A stretch of DNA of 64,000 bases from assembly GCF_050948175.1 (NCBI RefSeq), contig NW_027490093.1, forward strand, positions 2,480,001 through 2,544,000. The letters are read 5' to 3'. A model generated the notes under the pieces. It did no database searches. It had not been told where the DNA came from and saw only the letters and a program-made list of their open reading frames with translations. Source of the DNA: Xylocopa sonorina. Taxonomy: Eukaryota; Arthropoda; Insecta; Hymenoptera; Apidae. Each line of letters starts with the position of its first letter. Position 1 is the first letter of the stretch. The translations under genes were made by a program, and so were the position numbers. Below, piece after piece: positions 54,366-64,000 of this stretch.

Positions 54366-55889
54366 GAATATTGTATCTTATCATGAAACATAGAAATGAG
54401 ATGCGATATCTCGATTCAAGAAGCATTATAACAAGCTTGCTACGATACGTAGAGATCTGCAAACGCTATTTCCTAGCAAGGAAGTGTCGCATTTACATTC
54501 ATTTGAAGTGAATACGAGGAATACACGAAACTTCGCAATTAATATTATATCTTATCATGAAGCATAAGAATGAGATGCGATATCCCGTTTCAAGAAGCAT
54601 TTGAACGCTATTGCTTCGATACGTGGACATCTGCAAACGCTATTTCCTAGCAAGGACGTGTCGCATTTACATTCTTTTGAAGTGAATGCGAGGTATACAT
54701 AACATTGCACAATGAATATTATATGTTATCATCAAACATCGAAATGAGATGCGATATCGCGATTTAAAGTGCATTAGAACTTTATTGCTTCGATACGTAG
54801 ACATCTGCAATAGCTACTTCCTAGCAAGGAAGTGTCGCATTTACATTCATTTGAAGTGTACGCGAAGTGTAAGTGATACTTCGCAATGAATACTATATCT
54901 TATCGTGAAACATAGAAATGTAATGTGATATCGCGTTTTAAGAAGCATTGAAACTCTATTGCTACGATACGTAGACATCTGCAAACGTTATTTCCTAGCA
55001 AGGAAGTGTCGCATTTACATTCTTCTGAAGTGAATACAAGGTATACATGACACTTCGCAATTAATACTATATCTTATCATGAAACATAGAAATGAGATGC
55101 GATATCCCGTTTCAAGAAGCATTGGAACTCTATTGCTTCGATACGTAGACATCTGCAATAGCTACTTCCTAGCAAGGAAGTGTCGCATTTACATTCTTTT
55201 GAGGCGAATACGAGGTATAAGTAACCACTCCACAATGAATGTTATATCTCATCGTGAAACATAGAAATGTGATGTGATATCGCGTTTTAAGAAGCATTGG
55301 AACTCTATTGCTACGATACGTAGACATCTGCAAACGTTATTTCCTAGCGAGGAAATGTCGCATTTACATTCTTCTGAAGTGAATGCAAGATATACATGAC
55401 ACTTCGCAATTAATATTATATCTTATCATGAAACATAGAAATGAGATGCGATATCTCGTTTCAAGAAGCATTAGAACTGTATTGTTTCGATACGTAGACA
55501 TCTTTAAACGCTATTTCCTAGCAAGGAAGTGTCGCATTTACATTCTATTGAAGTGAATACGAGGTTTACATAGCACTGCACAATGAATATTATATCTTAT
55601 CATGATACAGAAATGGGATGCGATATCTCGTTTCTAGAAGCATTTGAACTCTACTGCTGCAATACGTAAACATCTGCAAACGCTATGTCCTAGCATGGAA
55701 GGGTCGTATTTACATCCTTTTGAAGTGAATACGGGGTATACATAACACTGCACAATGAATATTACACCTTATCATGAAACATAGAAATGAGATGCGATAT
55801 GACGATTTAAGAAGCATTAGGACTCTATTGCTTCGATACGTAGGCATCTGCAAACGCCATTTCCAAGCAAGGAAGTGTCGCATTTACAT

Positions 55890-56560
55890 TCTTAGGAACT
55901 GTAGACGAGATATACATAACACTCCACAATGAATATTGTATCATATCATGAAACATATAATTGAGGATCGATTCGCGTTTTAAGAAGCATTAGAACTCTA
56001 TTGCTACGATACGTAGACATCTGCAGACGCTATTTCCTAGCAAGGAAGTGTCGCATTTACATTCTTTTGAAGTGAATACGAGGTATACATAACACTCCAC
56101 AATGAATATTACATCTTATCATAAAGCATATAAATGAGGAGCGATTTCGCCTTTTAGGAAGTTTTAGAACTCTATTGCTACGATACGCGGACATCTGCAA
56201 ACACTAATTCCTAGCAAGGAAGTGTAGCATTTTCAATCTTTTGAAGCGAATACGAGGTATACATAACAATCCATAATGAATATTATATCTTATCATGAAA
56301 CATAGAAATGAGATGCGATATGGCGATTTAAGAAGCATTAGAACTCTGTTGCTTCGATACGTAGACAACTGCCATCGCTATTTCCTAGCATGGAAGTGTC
56401 GCATTTACATTAATTTGATGTGTTTGCGAGGTATACAAGAAACTTCGCAATGAATATTACATGTTATCATGATTCATAGAAATGAGATGCGATATCGCGT
56501 TTTGAGAAGCATAAGAACTCAATTGCTACGATACGTAGACATCTGCAAACGCTATTTCCT
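55890..56560 (+). repeat. Older relative of the 11-mer
   Basis: Contains, in shuffled order relative to 5,710-9,645, the 11-mer's diagnostic strings: tataattgaggatcgattcgcg (compare 6,730), cattttcaatcttttgaagc with aacaatccataatg (compare 5,621-5,680), and acaagaaacttcgcaatg with catgattcatag (compare 6,352-6,393). Divergence is clearly higher than between the two 11-mer units. Confidence 0.65.
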
Positions 56561-58378
56561 AGCAAGGAAGTGTCGTGTTTACATCCTTTTGAAGTGAATA
56601 CGGGGTATACATAACACTACACAATGAATATTACATCTTATCATGAAACATAGAAATGAGATGCGATATGACGATTTAAGAAGCATTAGAAATCTATTGC
56701 TTCGATACGTAGACGTCTGCAATCGCCATTTCCAAGCAAGGAAGTGTCGCATTTACATTCTTAGGAAGTGTAGGCGTGATATACATAACACTCCACAATG
56801 AATATTATATCTTATCATGAAGCATATATCTGAGAAGCGGTATCGCGTTTGAAGAAGCATTAGAACTCTATTGCTACGATACGTAGACATCTGCAGACGC
56901 TATTTCCTAGCAAGGTAGTGTCGCATTTACATACTTTTGAAGTGAATACGAGGTATACATAACACTCTACAATGAATATTATATCTTATAATGAAACATA
57001 GAAATGGGATGCGATGTCGCGTTTTAGGAAGCACTAGAACACCATTGCTTCGACAAGTAGACATCTGAAAACGTAACTTCCTAGAAAGGAAGTGTCGCAT
57101 TTACCTTCATTTGAAGTGTAGACGAGGAATACATAAAACTTCGCAAAGTATATAATATCTTGTCATGAGGCATAGAAATGAGATGCGATATCGCGCTTTA
57201 AGAACCATTAGAACTCTATTGCTTCGATACATAGACATCTGCAAACATAATTTCCTAGAAAGGAAGTGTCGCATTTACATTCATTTGAAGTGTAGACGAA
57301 GTATACATCACACTCCACAATGAATATTAAATCGTATCATGAAACATAGAAATGAGATGCGATATCGCGTTCTAAGAAGGATTAGAACTCTATTGCTACG
57401 ATACGTAGATATCAGCAGACGCTATTTCCTAGCAAGGATGTGTCGCATTTACAATCTTTTGAAGTGAATACAAGGTATACATAACACTCCACAATGAATA
57501 TTATATCTTATCATGAAACATAGAAATGAGATTCGATATCGCGATATAAGGAGGATTAGAACTCTATTGCTTCGATACGTAGACATCTGCAGACGCTATT
57601 TCCTAGCAAGGAAGTGTCGGATTAACATTCTTTTGAAGTGAATACGAGGTATACATAACACTCCACAATGAATATTATATCTTTTCATGAATCATATAAT
57701 TGGGGAGCGATTTCGCATTTTAAGAAGCAATGAGTATCTATTGCTTCGATACGCAGACATCTGCAAACGCTACTTCCTAGCAAGGAAGTGTCGCATTTAC
57801 ATTCTTTTGAAGTGAATACGAAGTACACATGACACTCAGCAATGAATATTATATCCTATCATGACACATAGAAATGAGATGCGATATCGCGATTTAAGAA
57901 GCATTAGAACTCTATTGCTACGATACGTAGACATCTGCCAATTATATTTCCTAGGAAGGAAGTGTCGCATTTACATTCTTTTGAAGTGAATACAAGGTAT
58001 ACATGACACTTCGCAATGAATATTATATCTTATCATGAAACATAGACATGTGATGCGATATCGCGTTTTAAGGAGCATTAGAACCCTATTGCTGCGATAC
58101 GTAGACATCTGCAAACGCTATTCCCTAGCAAGAAGGTGTCGAATTTACATTCTTCTGAAGTGGACACGAGGTATGCATGACACTTCGCAATGAATATTAT
58201 ATCTTATCATGAAACATAGATATGAAATGCGACACCGCGATTTAAGAAGCATTAGATCTCTATTCCTTCGATACGGAGACATCCGCAAACGCTACTTCCT
58301 AGTAAGGAAGTGTCGCATTTACATTCTTTTGAAGTGAATACCAGGTACACATAACACTCCCCAATGTATATTATATCC

Positions 58379-58532
58379 TATCATGAGACATAGAAATGAG
58401 ATGCGATTTCACGTTTTAAGAATCATTAGAACTCTATTGCTTCGATATATTCCTAGCAAGGATGTGTCGCATTTACATGCTTTTGAAGTGAATACCAGGT
58501 ACACAAAATAATCCACAATTTGTATTATATCT
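58379..58532 (+). repeat. Shortened monomer (154 bp, 20-bp deletion)
   Basis: Landmark tatcatga is spaced 154 bp. The text reads gcttcgatatattcctagc, lacking the usual acgtagacatctgcaaacgc between gat and tatttcctagc. Confidence 0.8.
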
Positions 58533-58799
58533 TATCATGAGGCATAGGAAGGAGATGCGATTTCGCGTTTTAAGAAGCCTTAGAACTCTATTCCTGCGAT
58601 ACGTAGACATCTGCAAACGCTATTTCCAAGCAAGGAAGTGACGCATTTACATTCTTAGGAAGTGTAGACGAGGTATACATAACACTCCACAATGAATATT
58701 ATATCTTATCATGAAACATAGAATTGAGGATCGATTCGCGTTTTAAGAAGCATTAGAACGCTATTGCTACGATACGTAGACATCTGCAGACGCTATTTC

Positions 58800-61700
58800 C
58801 TAGGAAGGAAGTGTCGCATTTACATTCTTTTGAGGTGTATGCGAGGTATACATAATACTTCGCAATGAATATTATATGTTCTCATGAAACATAGAAATGA
58901 GATGCGATATCTCGTTTTAAGTAGCATTATAACACACTTGCTACGATACGTAGACATCTGCAAACGCTATTTCCTAGGAAGGAAGTGCCGCATTTACATT
59001 CATTTGAAGTGGATACGAGGAATACGTGAAAACTTCGCTATGAATATTATATCTTATCATGAAACATAGAAATGTGATGTGATATCGCGTTTTAAGAAGC
59101 TTTAGTACACTATTGCTACGATACGTAGACATCTACAAACGCTATTTCATAGCAAGGACGTGTCGCATTTACATTCTTTTGAAGTGAATGCGAGGTATAC
59201 ATAACATTGCACAATGAATATTATATGTTATCATCAAACATCGAAATGAGATGCGATATCACGATTTAAGATGCATTAGAACTTTATTGCTTCGATACCT
59301 AAACATCTGCAAAAGCTATTTCCTAGAAAGGAAGTGCCGCATTTACTTTCTTTTGAAGTGAATGCGAGGTATAAATAACATTGCACAATGAATATTATAT
59401 ATTATCATGAAACATAGAAATGAGATGCGATATCGCGATGTAAGATGCATTAGAACTTTATTCCTTCGATACGTAGACATCTGCAAACTCTATTTCCTAG
59501 CAAGGAAGTGTGGCATTTACATTCATTTGAAGTGAATACGAGGAATACATGAGACTTCGCAATGAATATTATATCTTATCATGAAACATAGAAATGAGAT
59601 GCGATGTCCCGTTTCAAGAAGCATTAGAACACTATTGCTTCGATACGTAGATATCTGCAATCGCTATTTCCTAGCAAGGAAGTGTCGCATTTACATTCAT
59701 TTGAAGTGTATGCGAGGTATACATAACACTTCGCAATGAATATTATATGTTGTCATGAAACATAGAAATGAGATGCGATATCTCGTTTTAAGAAGCATTA
59801 TAACACGCTTGCTACGATACGTAGACATCTGCAATCTCTATTTCCTAGCAAGGATGTGTCGCATTTACATTCATTTGAAGTGAATACGAGGAATACATGA
59901 AACTTCGCAATGAATATTATATCTTATCATGAAACACAGCAATGAGATTCGATATCCCGTTTCAAGAAGCATTAGAACACTATTGCCTCGATACGTAGAC
60001 ATCTGCAAACTCTATTTCCTAGCAAGGAAGTGTCGCATTTACACTCATTTGAAGTGAATGCGAGGAATACATGAAACATCGCAATGAATATTATATCTTA
60101 TCATGAAACATAGAAATGACATGCGATATCCCGTTTCAAGAAGCATTAGAACTCTATTGCTTCGATACGTAGACGTCTGCAAACGCTATTTCCTAGCAAG
60201 AAAGTGTCGCATTTACATTCATTTGAAGTGTATGCGATGTATACGTGACACTTCGCAATAAATATTATACCTTACCATGAAACATAGAAATGAGACGCGA
60301 TATCGCGTTTTGAGATGCAATAGAAACCTAATGCTACGATACGCAGAAATCTGCAAACGCTATTTCCTAGCAAGGAAGTGTCGCATTTACATTCATTTGA
60401 AGTGAATACGAGGAATACATGAAACTTCGCGATGAATATTATATCTTATCATGAAGCATAGAAATGAGATGCGATATCCCGTTTCAAGAAGCAAGAGAAC
60501 TCTATTGCTTCGTTACGTAGACATCTGCAAACGCTATTTCCTAGCAAGGAAGTGTCGCATTTACATTCATTTGAAGTGAATACGAGGAATACATGAAACT
60601 TCGCAATGAATATTATATCTCATCATGAAACACAGTAATGTGATTCGATATCCCGTGTCAGGAAGCATTAGAACTCTATTGCTTCGATACGTAGACATCT
60701 GCAATCGCTATTTCCTACCAAGGAAGTGTCGCATTTACACTCATTTGAAGTGTATGCGAGGTATACATGACATTTCGCAATTAACATTATATCTTATCAT
60801 GAAGCATAGAAATGAAATGCGATATCCCATTTCAAGAAGCATTAGAACTCTATTGCTTCGCTACGTAGACATCTGCAATCGCTATATCCTAGCTGGAAAG
60901 TGTCGCATTTACATTCATCTGAAGTGTAGACGAGATATACATAACACTTCGCAATTAATATTATATATTATCATGAAACATATTAATGAGATGCGATATC
61001 GCGATTTAAGAAGCATTAGAACTCTATTGCTTCGATACGTAGACATCTGGAAACGTAATTTCCTAGAATGGAAGTGTCGCATTTACACTCAATTTAAGTG
61101 TATGCGAGGTATACTTGACACTTCGCAATGAATATTATATTTTATCATGGAACATAGAAATGAGGAGCGACATCGCGTTTTAAGAAGCATCAGAACTCTA
61201 TTGCTATGATACGTAGACATCTCCAAACGCTATTTCCTGGCAAGGAAGTGTAGCATTTACATCCTTTTGAAGTGAATACGAGGTATACATAACACTCCAC
61301 AATGAATATTATATCTTATCATGAAACATAGAAATGGGATGCGATATTGCGTTTTGAGAAGCATTAGAACTCTATTGCTTCGATACGTAGACATCTGCAA
61401 ACGCTATTTCCTAGCAAGGAAGTGTCGCATTTACATTCATTTGAAGTGAATACGAGGTATGCATGTCACTTCGCAATGAATATTATATCTTATAATGAGT
61501 TATAGAAATGAGGTGCGATATTGCGTTTTAAGATGCATTAGAACTCTATTGTTTCGATACGTAGACACCTACAAACGCTATTTCCTAGCAAGGAAGTGTC
61601 GCATTTACATTCATTTGAAGCGTATGCGAGGTATACATGACACATCGCAATGTATATTATATCTTATCATGAAACATAGAAATGAGATGCTATATCGCGT

Positions 61701-62160
61701 TTTAAGAAGCATTAGATCTCCATTTCTATGATACGTAGACATCTGCAGACGCTATTTCCTAGCGAGCAAGTGTCGCATTTACATTCCTTTGAAGTGAATA
61801 TGATGTGTACGTGACCATTCGCAATGAATATTATATCTTATCATGAAACATAGAATTGGGATGCGATATCGCGACATATGAGGCGTTAGGACACTATTTC
61901 TACGATACGTAGACATCTGCAATCGCTATTTCCTACCAAGGAAGTGTCGCATTTACATTCATTTGAAGTGTATGCGAGGTATACATGACACTTCGCAATT
62001 AACATTATATCTTATCATGAAGCACAGAAATGAAATGCGATATCCCGTTTCAAGAAGCATTAGAACTCTATTGCTTCGATACGTACACATCTGCAATCGC
62101 TATTTCCTAGCAAGAAAGTGTCGCATTTACATTCATTTGAAGTGAAGACGAGGAACACAT
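58800..62160 (+). repeat. Subfamily domain with cccgtttcaagaagc and gaggaatacatgaaacttcgc monomers
   Basis: Monomers reading gatatcccgtttcaagaagc recur at about 59,605, 59,955, 60,125, 60,475, 60,650 and 62,045. They often follow gaatacgaggaatacatgaa with acttcgc, and alternate with a type reading attataacacgcttgc (58,926 and 59,797). Similar combinations occur at about 11.6-13.5 kb (and the second 31-mer unit), 25.2-26.8 kb and 54.3-55.5 kb. In several copies the usual caatgaata is caattaata or caattaaca, which removes a stop codon from one frame. Confidence 0.65.
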
Positions 62161-64000
62161 GACTCTTCGCAATGCATATTATATTTAATCATGAAACATA
62201 GAAATCAGATGCGATATCGCGTTTTGAGAAGCATTAGAACACTTTTGCTTCAATACGTAGACATCTGCAAACGCTATTTCCTAGCAGGGAAGTGTTGCAT
62301 TTTCATTCATTTGAAGTGTATGCGATGTATACGTGAAACTTCGAAATGAATATTATATCTTATCATGAAACATAGAAATGAGATTCGATATCGCGTTTTA
62401 AGAAGCATTAGAACTCTATTGCTACTGTACGTAGACATCTGCAAACGCTATTTCCTGCCAAAGAAGAGGCGCATTTACATTCTTTTGAAGCGAATACGAG
62501 GTATACATAACGCTGCTCAGTGAATAATATATCTTATCATGAAACATAGAAATGAGGTGCTATATCGCGATCTAAAAAGCATTAGAACTCTGTTGCTACG
62601 ACACTTAGACATCTGCAAAAGCTATTTAATAGGAAGGAAGAGTCGCACTTACATTCTTTTGAAGTGAATACGAGATATACATAACACTCCAGAATGAATA
62701 TTATATCATGTCATGAAATATAGGAATGAGATGCGATATCACGATATAAGAAGCATTAGAAAACTATTGCTTCGGTACGGAGACATCTGCAAACGCTATT
62801 TCCAAGGAAGGATGTGTCGCATTTACATACTTTTGAAGTGAATACGAGGAATACATAACACTCCACATTGAATGTTATATTTCATCATGAAACATAGAAA
62901 TGAGATGCGATATTGCGATTCAAAAGGCATTAGAAATCTATTGCTACTATACGTAGACATCTGCAGACGCTACTTCCTAACAAGGAGGTGGCGCATTTAC
63001 ATTCATTTGAAGAGTATGCGAGGTATTCATGACACTTCGCAATGAATATTATACCTTATCATGAAACATAGGAATGAGATGCGATATCGCGTTTTAAGAA
63101 GCATTAGAACTCTATTTGCTACGATAAGTAGACATCTGCAGACGCTACTTCCTAGCAAGGAAGTGTCGCATTTACATACATATAAAGTGTATGCGAAGTA
63201 CACAAGACACTTTGCAATGAATATTACATCTTATCATGATTCATAGAAATGAGATGCGATATCGCGTTCTAAGAAGGATTAGAATTCTAATGCAACGAAA
63301 CGTAGATATCTGCAAACGCTATTTCCAAGCAAGAAAGTGTCGCATTTACATTCTTTTGAAGTGAATACGAAGTATACATGACACTCCGCAATGAATATCA
63401 TATCTTATCATAAAACATAGAAATGAGATGCGATATCTCGTTTTAGGAAGCATTAGAACTCTGTTGCTTCGATACGTAGACTTCTCACATCGCTATTTCC
63501 TAGAAAGGAGGTGTCTCATTTACATTCATTTGAAGTGTAGTCGAGGAATACATAACACTTCGCAGTGAATATTATATCTTACCATGAGACATAGAAATGT
63601 GCTGCGATATCGCGTTTTGAGAAGCATTAGAACTCTAATGCTTCGAGACGTAGACATCTGCAGACGCTATTTCCTAGCAAGGAAGAGTCGCATTTACAAT
63701 CTTTTGAAAGGAATGCGAGGTATACATGACACTTCGTTCTGAATATTATATCTTATCATGAAACACTGAAATGAGATGCGATATCGCGTTTTGAGAAGCA
63801 TTAGAACTCTAATGCTACGATACGCACACATCTGCAAGCGCTATTTCCTAGCAAGGATGTGCCGCATTTTCATTCATTTGAAGTGTATGCGAGGTATACA
63901 TGACACTTCGCAATGAATATTACATCTTATCATGGTACATAGGAATGAGATGCGATATCCCTTTTTAAGAAGCATTAGAACCCTATTGCTTCGATACGTA

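Larger units (their letters stand above)
1..64000 (+). repeat. 174-bp satellite DNA array, head to tail, spans whole window
   Basis: Every line of the window aligns to one monomer of about 174 bp. Landmarks in order are cacttcgcaatg, aatattatatcttatcatga, gaaacatagaaatgag, gcgatatcgcg, aagcattagaactc, gatacgtagacatctgc, ctatttcctagcaagg, aagtgtcgcatttacattc and gaggtatacatga. The landmark tcgcaatg at 11 recurs at 185, 359 and onward to 63,908, giving about 367-368 units. All copies read in the same direction and I saw no inverted block, no foreign insertion and no edge of the array. Monomers usually differ from one another at many positions, while larger blocks are almost identical. That combination is typical of centromeric or heterochromatic satellites of eukaryotes; the location is inferred, not shown. 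The + strand is an arbitrary choice. Confidence 0.98.
42084..64000 (+). repeat. Divergent satellite block to the window end
   Basis: About 126 monomers, same orientation, no gene, no foreign sequence and no array edge. Most neighbours differ clearly from each other. Local events, listed separately, are shortened monomers at 49.5, 51.8 and 58.4 kb, a six-monomer-spaced duplication at 50-51.5 kb, and a subfamily-rich domain at 58.8-62.2 kb. The array continues past the right end, where the last base is within a monomer. Confidence 0.85.

Noticed and set aside
60625..61131. Open reading frames of 60-168 codons on both strands across the window
   Set aside because: All are phases of the same 174-bp unit, with the same 58-residue pattern (for example LYLIMKHRNEMRY and KRYFLARKCRIY), and open only where a recurrent stop is mutated. 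The same holds on the minus strand. No ribosome-binding, intron or codon-bias signal supports a gene.
1..64000. CRISPR array
   Set aside because: Units are directly adjacent with no unique spacers between short constant repeats; the whole 174 bp is repeated and diverges throughout.
1..64000. Human alpha satellite or Arabidopsis CEN180 family
   Set aside because: Unit length is similar, but the landmark strings do not match what I know of either family. Similar length alone is not evidence.
1..64000. tRNA, rRNA or other structured RNA genes
   Set aside because: No cloverleaf boxes or conserved rRNA segments seen. The short dyads are repeated in every monomer and do not form a recognised RNA fold.
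1..64000. Telomeric repeat or plasmid iterons
   Set aside because: No short TTAGGG-like or TTTAGGG-like tracts, and no 15-22 bp iteron clusters next to a replication gene. The period is 174 bp throughout.

Overview
The window is one uninterrupted tandem satellite array. A single monomer family of 174 bp runs head to tail from the first base to the last, about 367-368 copies, all in the same orientation. Counting from the landmark cacttcgcaatg, successive starts fall at 7, 181 and 355. My hand-read consensus has about 36% G+C and 9 CpG. I found no supportable protein gene, RNA gene, transposon, CRISPR array or unique-sequence island. A gene-free array of this size points to a eukaryotic chromosome, most likely centromeric, pericentromeric or other heterochromatin. 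I do not recognise the monomer and cannot name the species. The lack of CpG loss weakly favours a lineage without heavy CpG methylation.

Layout. 1-4,682 (block A) has a near-identical relative 33-34 kb away at 32,858-39,199 (block B). 4,683-5,376 is a recent tandem copy of a two-monomer unit. 5,710-9,645 is an 11-monomer higher-order repeat (1,911 bp) present twice plus a 114-bp start of a third copy. 9,894-20,739 is a 31-monomer higher-order repeat (5,407 bp) present twice with only about eight differences noticed by eye. 20,740-32,857 is older, more divergent array with several shortened monomers. 32,858-42,083 repeats block A and then a shuffled selection of pieces from the 9.5-10.6 kb region, skipping the 11-mers. 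42,084-64,000 is again older, divergent array with a few short-range duplications and a distinctive subfamily domain around 58.8-62.2 kb.

How it works together. There are no genes to combine; the biology is the array's own evolution. Length changes between copies are mostly whole monomers (3, 5, 7 or 1 monomers gained or lost), and junctions fall inside shared sequence. This is what unequal crossing-over, gene conversion or replication slippage at aligned but shifted register would produce. The monomer carries several short dyads, including a perfect 10-bp palindrome and a 5-7 bp inverted repeat with a 4-bp loop. The 174-bp length is a multiple of three, so chance reading frames stay in phase across monomers and give misleading protein-like repeats of 58 residues.

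Limits. All alignments were done by eye. Boundaries are good to a few bases where exact offsets are given and to some tens of bases elsewhere. Identity figures are estimates, not computed values.
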